A program made the translations under genes and the position numbers. Of a stretch of 64,000 bases of DNA, positions 54,936 through 62,940 are shown one piece after another. Under the pieces are notes generated by a model. The model was given only the letters and a program-made list of their open reading frames with translations. It was not told the origin of the DNA and searched no databases. The DNA comes from Firmicutes bacterium ASF500 (GTDB lineage: Bacteria; Bacillota; Clostridia; Oscillospirales; Oscillospiraceae), in assembly GCA_000492175.2 (NCBI GenBank), contig CP097573.1:930001-994000 (forward strand), written 5' to 3'. Position 1 is the first letter of the stretch. Each line of letters starts with the position of its first letter.

Positions 54936-56336
54936 TTAATTCTTCTCCAGCATAATCTCCCCGGCCAGATAGATGTCCCCCGCGCCCACTGTGAGAATCA
55001 GGTCGCCGGGCCGGGCGATTTTTGCCAGGTACCGCCCCGTCTCCTCCAGGCTGTCCAGGCACACCGCCCCGGGGATTTCTTGGGCCAGCCTCTGGGAGGA
55101 CATGCCCAGGGTGTCGGTCTCCCGGGCGGCGTAGATGGGGGCCAGCACGGTCAGTCCGGCCAGCTTTAGGGCGTCCACAAAGCCGTCAAAGAGGGCGGCG
55201 GTGCGGGTGTAGGTGTGGGGCTGAAAGGCGCACACCACCCGCTGATAGCCCAAGGTCCCCGCCATGGTGAGCAGAGCCCTCAGCTCGTCGGGGTGGTGGG
55301 CGTAGTCGTCATAGACATCGGCCCCGTTGTACACGCCCTTCTTCTCAAAGCGGCGTCCGGCCCCGGTGAAGGTGTCCAGCCCCCGCTCCACCGCCTCCCC
55401 CGGCGCGCCCAGCACATAGGCGGCGGAGGCGGCGGCCAGGGCGTTGGACACGTTGTGGGTCCCTCCCACCCGCAGGGACACGCGGGCGTACCGCTCCCCA
55501 TTGACCACAATGTCAAAGGTGGGCAGTCCCCGCTCCCAGGTGAGGTTTTCCGCGCGGCAGTTGGCCTGGCGGTCCGTCATGCTGAAGGTGAAGAGGGGCC
55601 TTTGGATGTCCTCCAGGGTTTTTCTCACATTGGCGTTGTCCCAGTTGGCCACCACATGCCCGCCGGGGGCGGGCGTCAGCTCCGCAAATTTCCGGAAGGA
55701 TTGTTCAATGTCCTCCAGGTCCTTGAAGAAGTCCAGGTGGTCCTCCTCCACGTTGAGAATTACCGCCACTGTGGGGGCGAAGGACAGGAAGGAGTTGCAG
55801 TACTCGCAGGACTCGGCGATGATGGTATCTCCCCGTCCCACCCGGTGGCCCGCCCCCAGAATGGGGAGGGTGCCCCCTAGCATCACCGAGGGGTCCCGGC
55901 CTGCGGCCAGGAGGATGTGGGTACACATGGAGGTCGTGGTGGTCTTGCCGTGGGTGCCCGCCACACACAGAGCATTTTTATAGTGCCGCATAATGGCTCC
56001 CCAGGCATGAGCCCGCTCAAAGACGGGGATACCGGCCTTCAAGGCGGCGGCGATCTCCGGGTTGTCGTCGTGGACGGCGGCGGTGCGGATGACGCAGTCC
56101 GCCCCCTCCACGCTCTGGGGCAGATGGCCGATGGTCACCGGGATGCCCAGGGACCGGAGGTGGTCCGCCGTCCCGCTCTCCTTCATATCCGAGCCGGTGA
56201 CATTTACTCCCCGGCCCTTTAAAACCTCGGCCAGCGGGGCCATCGACACACCGCCGACGCCCACCAGATGGGCTTTCGCCCCTGGCCGGATATAATCTTC
56301 AATTTTATGCTCCAAGGAACAGCACCTCGTTTTCAT
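54936..56336 (-). CDS. murC: UDP-N-acetylmuramate-L-alanine ligase
   Basis: 466 residues. Adds L-alanine to UDP-MurNAc, the first amino-acid step of peptidoglycan. Motifs: HLVGVGGVSMAPLAEVLKG (UDP-binding), VAGTHGKTTTTSMCTHIL (ATP loop), NVEEDHLDFFKDLED (metal), VGGTHNVSNALAAASAAYVL and DDYAHHPDELRALL. The start is the first ATG; a TTG seven codons later with AGGTG ahead of it would remove the unusual MKTRCCS tip. Neighbours are rsmI upstream and the diguanylate cyclase downstream. Confidence 0.97.
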   Translation of the reverse strand: MKTRCCSLEHKIEDYIRPGAKAHLVGVGGVSMAPLAEVLKGRGVNVTGSDMKESGTADHLRSLGIPVTIGHLPQSVEGADCVIRTAAVHDDNPEIAAALKAGIPVFERAHAWGAIMRHYKNALCVAGTHGKTTTTSMCTHILLAAGRDPSVMLGGTLPILGAGHRVGRGDTIIAESCEYCNSFLSFAPTVAVILNVEEDHLDFFKDLEDIEQSFRKFAELTPAPGGHVVANWDNANVRKTLEDIQRPLFTFSMTDRQANCRAENLTWERGLPTFDIVVNGERYARVSLRVGGTHNVSNALAAASAAYVLGAPGEAVERGLDTFTGAGRRFEKKGVYNGADVYDDYAHHPDELRALLTMAGTLGYQRVVCAFQPHTYTRTAALFDGFVDALKLAGLTVLAPIYAARETDTLGMSSQRLAQEIPGAVCLDSLEETGRYLAKIARPGDLILTVGAGDIYLAGEIMLEKN

Positions 56337-56423
56337 GGGTTTCTTTCTATTCTATCCAATTTTTAACGGATAGGTGCAGATTTTATGGATTTTATCCCGC
56401 AGGGCCAAGGGCCCGCGCTCAGT

Positions 56424-57287
56424 CTATTCCCCCACAGCCAAATCGTACAGCTGATTTCTCGCCAACCCCAGCTCCTTGGCGGACCGCTTTACCGCGTCCC
56501 GGAGGGACAGGCCCTCCTCACGGAGCCTATCTACCATCGCCAGTCCGTCCTCCAGGGTGGCCTCCTGGGCCTGGACGGGCTCCGCGCCCCGGACCACCAG
56601 GACGAACTCCCCCTTGGGCGCGTTTTCCTGATACCAGGTGGCGGCCTCCCCCAGGGTGGTGCGCCGGACCTCCTCATGGAGCTTGGTCAGCTCCCGGCAC
56701 AGGGAGATCGGCCGGTCCGGCCCGAAGGCCTCCGCCAGGTCCTGGAGGGTGGCGGTCAGCTTGTGGGGGGCCTCGTAAAAGATCATGGTCCGCTCCTCCC
56801 CCCGGAGGGAATCCAGGTGGGCCCGGCGGTTTTTCTTGTTCATGGCCAAAAAGCCCTCGAAGGTAAAGCGCCCGGTGGGCTGGCCGGAGACGGCCAGGGC
56901 GGTGACCAGGGCGCAGGGCCCGGGGATGGGGCACACTGGAATGGACAGGGCGGCGCACTGGGCTACCAGCTCCTCCCCGGGGTCGGAGATGGCGGGGGTG
57001 CCCGCGTCGGTGACCAGGGCGCAGCTCTCCCCGGCCAGGAGGCGGTCGATCACCGCCCGGCCTCCGCTGTCCGTGTTGTGGCGGTGATAGGTCACCATGG
57101 GCTTTTTCAGCCCCAGATGATTGAGCAGCTTGACAGACACCCTGGTGTCCTCAGCGGCCACAAAGTCCGCCTGACTCAAGGTGTCCGCCATCCGCCGGGA
57201 GACATCCCCCAGGTTGCCGATGGGGGTGGGGACAAGATACAGGGTCCCAGCCAATGGCTCCAACTCCTCTCTAAAAACAGGCTTCAA
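56424..57287 (-). CDS. rsmI: 16S rRNA (cytidine(1402)-2'-O)-methyltransferase
   Basis: 287 residues. Blocks: LYLVPTPIGNLGDVSRRMADTL-type start (TLYLVPTPIGNLGDVS), FVAAEDTRVSVKLLNHLGL, YHRHN, LVTDAGTPAISDPGEELV, CPIPGPCALVTALAVSG and FYEAPHKL, all typical of RsmI (SAM-dependent tetrapyrrole-methylase fold). It modifies C1402 in the ribosomal decoding centre. Divergent from a TrmN6-type methyltransferase gene; in Bacillus the same two families (YabB, YabC) are neighbours, supporting both calls. Confidence 0.96.
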   Translation of the reverse strand: MKPVFREELEPLAGTLYLVPTPIGNLGDVSRRMADTLSQADFVAAEDTRVSVKLLNHLGLKKPMVTYHRHNTDSGGRAVIDRLLAGESCALVTDAGTPAISDPGEELVAQCAALSIPVCPIPGPCALVTALAVSGQPTGRFTFEGFLAMNKKNRRAHLDSLRGEERTMIFYEAPHKLTATLQDLAEAFGPDRPISLCRELTKLHEEVRRTTLGEAATWYQENAPKGEFVLVVRGAEPVQAQEATLEDGLAMVDRLREEGLSLRDAVKRSAKELGLARNQLYDLAVGE

Positions 57288-57345
57288 TTATTATAGCATA
57301 ATTTATAAATTTATGGTATCCTTATTCTGACAAATTTTGGGGCAG

Positions 57346-57999
57346 GTGACAAATTTGACCAATGTGAGACGGGAACAGTTGGGACCCTACACCCTGTCCT
57401 GGCCCGAGGGGGTGTTCCCTCTGGGGGGCGACGCCCTTTCCCTGGGAAATTTCGCCACCCTTCGCCCGGGTTGGCGGGTGTGCGACCTGGGGACGGGGAG
57501 CGGGGCCCTGCTTCTGCTGCTGGCCCGGCGGGAGGCGGGGCTGTCCCTCACCGGGGTGGAGATCGACCCGCTGTCCGCCCGGACCGCCCGGGACAACCTT
57601 GCGGCCAACGGCCTGACGGGGGAAATTCTCCAGTGCGACCTGCGCGCCGCCCCCCTCCCCGCCGGAGGCTTCGACTTGATCGCGGCCAATCCGCCCTATT
57701 TTCCCGTGGGCAGCGGCAAGAGCGGCGGGCCCGCCCGGAGCGAGGAGCTGTGCACCCTGGAGGAGCTGTGCGCCGCCGCAGGGCGGCTGGTCCGGAACAG
57801 GGGCCGCTTCGCCTTGTGCCACAGGCCGGAGCGGCTGGTGGACGTGCTGTCCGCCCTCCGGGCCCACGGGCTGGAGCCCAAGCGGCTGAAAACGGTCTCC
57901 CACGGGCCGGAGCATCCCCCCGCCCTCATTTTGGTGGAGGCCGTCCGTCAGGGCAGGCCGGGATTGACCATGGAGCGGCCCGCGTTTTTTCAGGCGTAA
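57346..57999 (+). CDS. tRNA1(Val)-adenine N6-methyltransferase family (YabB/TrmN6-like)
   Basis: About 217 residues; start uncertain among TTG 57337, GTG 57346 and GTG 57364 because no strong ribosome site is visible. Class I SAM fold: VCDLGTGSGALLLLLARRE (motif I), LTGVEIDPLSARTARDNLAA, and the adenine-N6 catalytic motif FDLIAANPPYFPVGSG (NPPY). The C-terminal RFALCHRPERLVDVLSALRA matches the TrmN6 group, which modifies A37 of tRNA-Val. Its neighbour rsmI gives the same context as yabB-yabC. The last bases (AACGGCG) run into a GC-poor spacer with no terminator seen. Confidence 0.85.
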   Translation: MTNLTNVRREQLGPYTLSWPEGVFPLGGDALSLGNFATLRPGWRVCDLGTGSGALLLLLARREAGLSLTGVEIDPLSARTARDNLAANGLTGEILQCDLRAAPLPAGGFDLIAANPPYFPVGSGKSGGPARSEELCTLEELCAAAGRLVRNRGRFALCHRPERLVDVLSALRAHGLEPKRLKTVSHGPEHPPALILVEAVRQGRPGLTMERPAFFQA

Positions 58000-58153
58000 C
58001 GGCGTTCTGACCGGCGGTTCGGTTTTGTATCTGACATCTATTTACTGCCCTATATATAACCAGACAGATTTCTTGCCGCCGCCGTTGCGTCTGGACAAAA
58101 AATTTTTCTTTTCGATTTTCTTCATCTTTGAATATCAAAGATAGCGACAGAAG

Positions 58154-58182
58154 AGCCGGACCGGCGCGGAGCCGGTCCGGCT
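58154..58182. terminator. Hairpin terminator between convergent transcripts
   Basis: AGCCGGACCGGC / GCCGGTCCGGCT, loop GCGGA. On the plus strand it is followed by GCGGCTTTTAT, on the minus by CTTCTGTC. It lies just after the FprA stop codon (minus) and ends the 57346 unit on the plus strand. Confidence 0.7.
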
Positions 58183-58189
58183 GCGGCTT

Positions 58190-59407
58190 TTATTTGTTGA
58201 GACTGGCGGCGATGGCGTCGGCCAGGGCGTCGATCTCAGACTCGTTGTCCGCCTTGAGGGAGGAGGTGACTGTCATCTCCTCGTCCAGGACGGTCATGTT
58301 CTTCAGGGACTCGATCTCCTCCTTCATCAGCGCGCCGGAGCGGGGAGCCCAGGAGCCGCTGCCCATGATAGCCACCGTCCGCTTCTGGAGGTTCAAGGCC
58401 TTCATGTCCATCAGGAAGTTGTGCATGGGCGGGAAGATGCCCAGGTTGTAGGTGACGGAGGCCAGCACCAGGTGGCTGTACTTGAACAGGTCGGAGATGA
58501 GGTAGCTGACGTGGGTGGAGGACACGTCATACAGCCGGGTATTGGTGATGCCCCGGGCGGTGAGCTTGGCGGCCAGCACCTCGGCGGCGGCCTCGGTGTT
58601 GCCGTACATGGAGGCATAGACGATCATCACACCCTTCTCCTCCGGCTCGTAGGTGGCCCAGTGGGTGTACTTGTCGATGATATAGCCCAGGTCCTTGCGC
58701 CACACCGGACCGTGGAGGGGGCACAGGAACTTGATGTTCTCCAGGCCCACAACGGAGGCCGCCTTGTTCAGCAGGGCCACCACCTGGGGGCCGTACTTGC
58801 CCACGATGTTGGTGTAGTACCGGCGGGCGTCATCGATCCACTCCCGGTCAAAGTCGAACTCGTCGGCGAAGAGCTTGCCGTCCAGGGAGCGGAAGGAGCC
58901 GAAGGCGTCGGCGGAGAAGAGGACGCCGTTGGTTGTGTCGAAGGTGACCATGGCCTCGGGCCAGTGGACCATGGGGGCGTAGACAAAGGCCACGGTGTGC
59001 TTGCCGAAGCACTTGGTGTCCCCCTCGGCCACCTCCTCAATGGCGCTGGGGTCCAGGCCGAAGCCGAACTGATTGAGAAGGGTGACCGCCTTGGGGGTGG
59101 TGATGATCTTCACCTTGGGCCAGCGCAGGAGAATTTCCTCAATGGAGGCGGCGTGGTCGGGCTCCACGTGGTTAATGACCAGGTAGTCCAGGGGGCGGCC
59201 ATCCAGAACGGCCTTCACGTTGGTGATGAACTGTCGGCCCACCGCCCAGTCGGCGGTGTCGAAGAGGACGGTCTTCTCGTCCAGCAGGACGTAGGCGTTG
59301 TAGGATACGCCGTGGTACAGGGGGTGGATGTTCTCAAACAGGGCCAGCCGGTGCTCGTCCGCGCCTACCCAGTACAGGTCGTCGGTGACCTTGCGGTAAT
59401 TATACAT
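58190..59407 (-). CDS. fprA: A-type flavodiiron protein (rubredoxin:oxygen/NO oxidoreductase)
   Basis: 405 residues. N-terminal metallo-beta-lactamase-like domain with the diiron ligands NHVEPDH (HxExDH), HWPEAMVTFD, SADAFGS and CPLHGPVW; C-terminal flavodoxin domain (VMIVYASMYGNTEAAAEVL, LVLASVTYNLGIFPPMHNFL). It reduces O2 to water or NO to N2O in the cytoplasm using electrons from rubredoxin. The neighbouring minus-strand gene carries a rubredoxin domain, so electron delivery between the two products is likely. Start preceded by AAAGGAGGAAACCCTAT. Confidence 0.96.
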   Translation of the reverse strand: MYNYRKVTDDLYWVGADEHRLALFENIHPLYHGVSYNAYVLLDEKTVLFDTADWAVGRQFITNVKAVLDGRPLDYLVINHVEPDHAASIEEILLRWPKVKIITTPKAVTLLNQFGFGLDPSAIEEVAEGDTKCFGKHTVAFVYAPMVHWPEAMVTFDTTNGVLFSADAFGSFRSLDGKLFADEFDFDREWIDDARRYYTNIVGKYGPQVVALLNKAASVVGLENIKFLCPLHGPVWRKDLGYIIDKYTHWATYEPEEKGVMIVYASMYGNTEAAAEVLAAKLTARGITNTRLYDVSSTHVSYLISDLFKYSHLVLASVTYNLGIFPPMHNFLMDMKALNLQKRTVAIMGSGSWAPRSGALMKEEIESLKNMTVLDEEMTVTSSLKADNESEIDALADAIAASLNK

Positions 59408-59450
59408 ATAGGGTTTCCTCCTTTATATTTTCATGCTGGGGTTTATTTTT

Positions 59451-59596
59451 GTACCCCAAGGCCCCCTTGCCAAAGGGGGCTGGCGCCGCCGCAGGCGGTG
59501 ACTGAGGGATTCCGTTTGATAGACACGTTTCCTGTTTACGGAATCCCCCCCGCCATGCTTCGCATGGCCCTCCCCCCTTTAACAAGGGGGGCTTTA
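59451..59596. repeat. Family B repeat between fprA and the acyl-CoA dehydrogenase fusion
   Basis: Left half AAGGCCCCCTTGCCAAAGGG ... GAGGGATTCCGT, right half CGGAATCCCCCCCGCC ... TTAACAAGGGGGGCTTT. Same order of halves as the copy at 22079. Confidence 0.8.
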
Positions 59597-59610
59597 GGAC
59601 GCGGAGCTCT

Positions 59611-61524
59611 TTACGCCTCGATCTCGATAAACTGGTCCACGGCCTCGCCGCAGTGGGGGCAGGTCCAGCCCTCGGGCAGGTCCTTGAAGGCGGTGCCGGG
59701 CTTGACTTCGTTCTCCGGGTCGCCCTGCATGGGGTCGTACTCGTGGCCGCAGCCGTTGCAGATATACAGCTTCCGGGGCTGATAGACCTTCTTGGGGGCC
59801 ATGCGCTTCATCTTGGTCATGGGCGGGGCGGGCAGCTTCTCGCCGGTGTCCAGGGCCTTGGTGAGCAGGGGCAGAATCTCCAGCACGTCGCCCACAATGC
59901 CGTAGTCGCAGTTCTTAAAAATCTTGGCGTTGGGGTTTGTGTTGATGGCCACGATGCAGGAGGCGTCCTTGATGCCCTTCAGGTGCTGGATGGCTCCGGA
60001 GATGCCGCAGGCGATATACAGATTTCCCTTGAATTTCTGGCCGGACATACCCACATACCGGTTGATGGGCACATATTTCAGCGTCTCAGCCACGGGACGG
60101 CTGGAGCCCACAGCCGCACCGGCGGCCTTTGCCAGAGCTTCGATGAGCTTCATATTCTTCTTTTCGCCGATACCCTGCCCGGCGGAGACGACCCGCTCAG
60201 CCTGAGTGATGGGGGTGTCCATGGGGATGCCCACGGTGAAGTCGTGGCCGTCCTTTTTCAGGTTGGCGACCAGGGTCTCCACCTTCTCCTGGGCGGTGCC
60301 GTCCTTGAGGATGAGTCGCTTCCGGGCGCCCGTCTCGGGGCCCCGGGGCCCGGCCGCGGCGGCAGAGGGGGCCTCCTTGGCCGCCTTGCCCAGAATGTGG
60401 GAGGCGATGACCACCCGCTGAATCTCGTTGGTGCCCTCGTAGATGGTGGTGATCTTGGCGTCACGGTAGAACCGCTCTACCTCCATGCCCTTGAGGTAGC
60501 CGGAGCCGCCGAAAATCTGAAGGGCGTCGTTGGTGACCTCCAGGGCGATGTCGGAGGCGTACTGCTTTGCCATAGCGGACTCCATGCCATAGGGGACATG
60601 GGCCTGCTTCAGCTCAGCGGCGGAGTAGACCAGGAACCGGGCGCAGCGCAGCTTGGTGGCCATGTCGGCGATCTTAAAGGCGATATTCTGCTGCTGGCAG
60701 ATGGGCTTGCCGAACTGGACCCGCTCCTTGGAGTACTCCACGGCGGCCTCGTAGGCCCCCTGGGCGATGCCCAGAGCCTGAGCGGCGATGCCGATGCGTC
60801 CGCCGTCCAGGGTGGACATGGCGATCTTGAAGCCCTGGCCCTCCTTGCCCAGCAGGTTCTCCTTGGGAATCTTCACGTTGTTGAAGTTCAGCTGGCAGGT
60901 GGCGGAGGAGCGGATGCCCATTTTGTCATAGTGCTCCTCAAAGGTGAAGCCCTCCCAGCCCTTTTCCACAATAAAGGCGGAGATACCCCGGGTGCCGATG
61001 CCGGGGGTGGTGACGGCGAACACCACATAGGTGCTGGCCTCGCCGCCGTTGGTGATGAAAATTTTCTCACCGTTCAGGAGGTAGTGGTCTCCCATGTCCT
61101 CGGCGGTGGTCTCGGTGCCGCCGGCGTCGGAACCGGCGTTGGGCTCGGTGAGGCCGAAGGCCCCCAGCTTCCTGCCGGAGCACAGGTCGGGCAGATACTT
61201 TTTCTTCTGCTCCTCATTGCCGAAGGCGTAGATGGGGTAGGTCCCCAGGGAGGTATGGGCGGAGAGGATGACTCCCGCGCCGCCGTCTACCCGGGCCAGC
61301 TCCTCCACAGCGATGGCGTAGCTCAGGGCGTCGGCCCCGGCCCCGCCGTACTCCTTCTCGTAGGGCAGGCCCATCAGGCCCAGCTCCCCCATCTTCTTCA
61401 CGGCCTCGGTGGGAAACTCGTTGTTCTTGTCCAGCATGAAGGCGATGGGCTTGATTTCGGCCTCGGCGAACTCCCTTACCTTTGCCCGAAGCTCTTCATG
61501 CTCCTGTGTGGTTTGGTACAGCAT
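59611..61524 (-). CDS. Acyl-CoA dehydrogenase fused to an EtfA-like domain and a C-terminal rubredoxin
   Basis: 637 residues in three parts. 1-380: acyl-CoA dehydrogenase of butyryl-CoA type (LTEPNAGSDAGG, ILSAHTSLGTYPI, GRIGIAAQALGIAQGAYEAA, and the catalytic glutamate in TIYEGTNEIQRVV). About 400-565: the FAD-binding half of ETF alpha (VVSAGQGIGEKKNMKLIEAL, VGSSRPVAE, YIACGISGAIQHLKG, AINTNPNAKIF). About 587-637: rubredoxin with ICNGCGHEYDPMQGDP and WTCPHCGEA (four iron cysteines). One polypeptide can therefore move electrons from acyl-CoA to flavin to rubredoxin, the donor for the flavodiiron protein next door. No ETF beta part or separate etfB is present. Confidence 0.93.
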   Translation of the reverse strand: MLYQTTQEHEELRAKVREFAEAEIKPIAFMLDKNNEFPTEAVKKMGELGLMGLPYEKEYGGAGADALSYAIAVEELARVDGGAGVILSAHTSLGTYPIYAFGNEEQKKKYLPDLCSGRKLGAFGLTEPNAGSDAGGTETTAEDMGDHYLLNGEKIFITNGGEASTYVVFAVTTPGIGTRGISAFIVEKGWEGFTFEEHYDKMGIRSSATCQLNFNNVKIPKENLLGKEGQGFKIAMSTLDGGRIGIAAQALGIAQGAYEAAVEYSKERVQFGKPICQQQNIAFKIADMATKLRCARFLVYSAAELKQAHVPYGMESAMAKQYASDIALEVTNDALQIFGGSGYLKGMEVERFYRDAKITTIYEGTNEIQRVVIASHILGKAAKEAPSAAAAGPRGPETGARKRLILKDGTAQEKVETLVANLKKDGHDFTVGIPMDTPITQAERVVSAGQGIGEKKNMKLIEALAKAAGAAVGSSRPVAETLKYVPINRYVGMSGQKFKGNLYIACGISGAIQHLKGIKDASCIVAINTNPNAKIFKNCDYGIVGDVLEILPLLTKALDTGEKLPAPPMTKMKRMAPKKVYQPRKLYICNGCGHEYDPMQGDPENEVKPGTAFKDLPEGWTCPHCGEAVDQFIEIEA

Positions 61525-61565
61525 ACTGATACTTCCTCCTTTATTTGGTGATATGTCTGAATTTC

Positions 61566-61967
61566 CTATTTCTCCTGGAAAATTGCGCTCAATGATGTTT
61601 TACGCAGCTCGCCGTCCAGCACCTCCTGGATGCGGGACAGCTCCCTACACAGGCCGCAGTCCCCCTCGGGACGGTTCTCGCACTGATAGCCCTCCCTCTG
61701 GCAGCGGTTGATGAAGAGCGGGTCGCCCAGCCGGTGGAACAGCTCGCCCAGATAGAGCCGCTCACAGCCCTCCGCCAGCAGGTAGCCCCCCGCCGGTCCC
61801 CGGCGGCTGACCACCAGCCCGGCGGCGTGGAGCTGCTTCAGCACTTTCAGGGTGATGGCCTTGGGCATGCACTCCCGCTCAGCGATGGCGGCAGCGGACT
61901 GATGCCCCCCCTGATGCAGGGCCCGCAGGATGCGCAGCGCGTAGTCCATCTCTCTGGTCATCAGCAA
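61566..61967 (-). CDS. Rrf2-family transcriptional regulator with a cysteine cluster
   Basis: About 133 residues if the TTG at 61967 is used (MLMTREMDYALRIL, the usual family start); the ATG two codons later is the alternative. Winged HTH: MDYALRILRALHQG, AAIAERECMPKAITLKVLKQLHAAGLV, RRGPAGGYLLAEGCERLYLG. Four cysteines in the pattern C-x6-C-x7-C-x2-C (CQREGYQCENRPEGDCGLC) probably bind an Fe-S cluster that senses O2, NO or redox state. It lies upstream of the acyl-CoA dehydrogenase fusion and fprA on the same strand and likely controls them. Promoter with a palindrome at 62004-62031 suggests autoregulation. Confidence 0.87.
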   Translation of the reverse strand: MLMTREMDYALRILRALHQGGHQSAAAIAERECMPKAITLKVLKQLHAAGLVVSRRGPAGGYLLAEGCERLYLGELFHRLGDPLFINRCQREGYQCENRPEGDCGLCRELSRIQEVLDGELRKTSLSAIFQEK

Positions 61968-62003
61968 TGAAATCACGCCCTTTAAAAAATACCATTTTAG
62001 TAC

Positions 62004-62031
62004 ATTATACATGTTTCATTTGAAATGTCAA
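62004..62031 (-). promoter_or_regulatory. Promoter and probable operator of the Rrf2 gene
   Basis: Minus strand: -35 TTGACA (62026-62031), 16-base spacer, consensus -10 TATAAT (62004-62009). The spacer carries TTTCA-N2-TGAAA (62014-62025), a short palindrome that a bound Rrf2 dimer would place squarely over the promoter. Confidence 0.7.
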
Positions 62032-62108
62032 TCAGAAACTGAACAAAAAAATGATTTCTGGCGAAATAGACAAAAACCTCCGGGGCTCCCGCTGGAACTG
62101 GGGCGCAG

Positions 62109-62235
62109 GGAAATCAATTTTGCGTCTGTAGGGCGCGACGACCCCGGCGCGCCGTTTGCAAAATCTGCCCGTCAGCGGCGCGCCGGGTCGTCGCGCCCTA
62201 CAAGTGCGGCATTATTTTCTCAAAATTGATTTCCC
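62109..62235. repeat. Nested inverted repeat around family A units
   Basis: The outer arms GGGAAATCAATTTTG (about 62109-62123) and CAAAATTGATTTCCC enclose two opposed family A units (TAGGGCGCGACGACCCCGGC at about 62128 and GGGTCGTCGCGCCCTACA near 62186-62203). The whole could fold into one long hairpin between the divergent Rrf2 and sigma-factor promoters. Confidence 0.7.
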
Positions 62236-62256
62236 TGCCCCAGGCCGCAACCCCTC

Positions 62257-62285
62257 TTGCATTCCGCAAAGAGAAGCCATATAAT
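62257..62285 (+). promoter_or_regulatory. Promoter of the ECF sigma/anti-sigma operon
   Basis: TTGCAT (62257-62262), 17-base spacer, consensus TATAAT (62280-62285), a housekeeping-type promoter about 80 bases ahead of the sigma gene. Confidence 0.75.
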
Positions 62286-62364
62286 AGAGATGAAAATTTT
62301 TTTGGCGCGGGTGAAATAAAACGCTCCCCTCCCGCGTTTCTTACTGTGACAGGAGAAATGGACT

Positions 62365-62940
62365 ATGCTGGCTGCTCTGTGGGTCCAGACAACCGAAGAG
62401 GAGGACGCCCGGCGGGAGCTGGAGCGGCTCCTGCTGCTGACGGGTCAAGGGAATCGGGAGGCCTTCGGCCTGCTGTACGCCAAAACCCGGGAGGCGGTAT
62501 ACGCCCTGGCGTTGTCCCTGCTGGGCGACGCCCACGAGGCCCAGGACATCGCCCAGGACGCCTACGTCAGGGTCTGGGAGAGCGCCCCGTCCTACCGGCC
62601 CCAGGGCTCGCCCATGGCCTGGCTGCTCACCGTGGCCCGGAACCTGGCCCGGAGCCGCCTGCGCCAGAGCGGGCGGCAGACCACCCTGGACGAGGAGGCC
62701 TGGAACGCCATCCCCGCCGCCCCTCCCGGCGTCTCCCCCGAGGACCGGCAGGTTCTCCAGGAGGCGCTGGCCCGGCTGGAGCCGGAGGAGCGTCAGATCA
62801 TCCTGCTCCACGCAATTTCCGGCCTGAAGCACCGGGAGATCGCCCAGCTGCTGGAGCGGCCGCTGTCCACCGTCCTGTCCAAATACCACCGCGGGCTGAA
62901 AAAAATGAAGGCCCTGATGAAAGGAGAGAGCGACCAATGA
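62365..62940 (+). CDS. ECF-type RNA polymerase sigma factor
   Basis: 191 residues with ACAGGAGAAATGGACT before the ATG. Region 2 is GNREAFGLLYAKTREAVYAL to DIAQDAYVRVWESAPSY (the DAxQD-like core-binding helix, -10 recognition) and PMAWLLTVARNLARSRLRQ; region 4 is EALARLEPEERQIILLHAIS, GLKHREIAQLLERPLSTVLSKYHRGLKKM (HTH for the -35). Its stop codon overlaps the start of an RsgI-like membrane protein (ATGA), so the two are made together as sigma factor and anti-sigma factor. Targets are not known. Confidence 0.93.
   Translation: MLAALWVQTTEEEDARRELERLLLLTGQGNREAFGLLYAKTREAVYALALSLLGDAHEAQDIAQDAYVRVWESAPSYRPQGSPMAWLLTVARNLARSRLRQSGRQTTLDEEAWNAIPAAPPGVSPEDRQVLQEALARLEPEERQIILLHAISGLKHREIAQLLERPLSTVLSKYHRGLKKMKALMKGESDQ

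Noticed and set aside
59653..61551. A 632-codon open frame on the plus strand opposite the acyl-CoA dehydrogenase fusion
   Set aside because: It is the antisense shadow of a well-supported gene, low in complexity (G, L, V, H, D) as expected from GC-rich codon bias.
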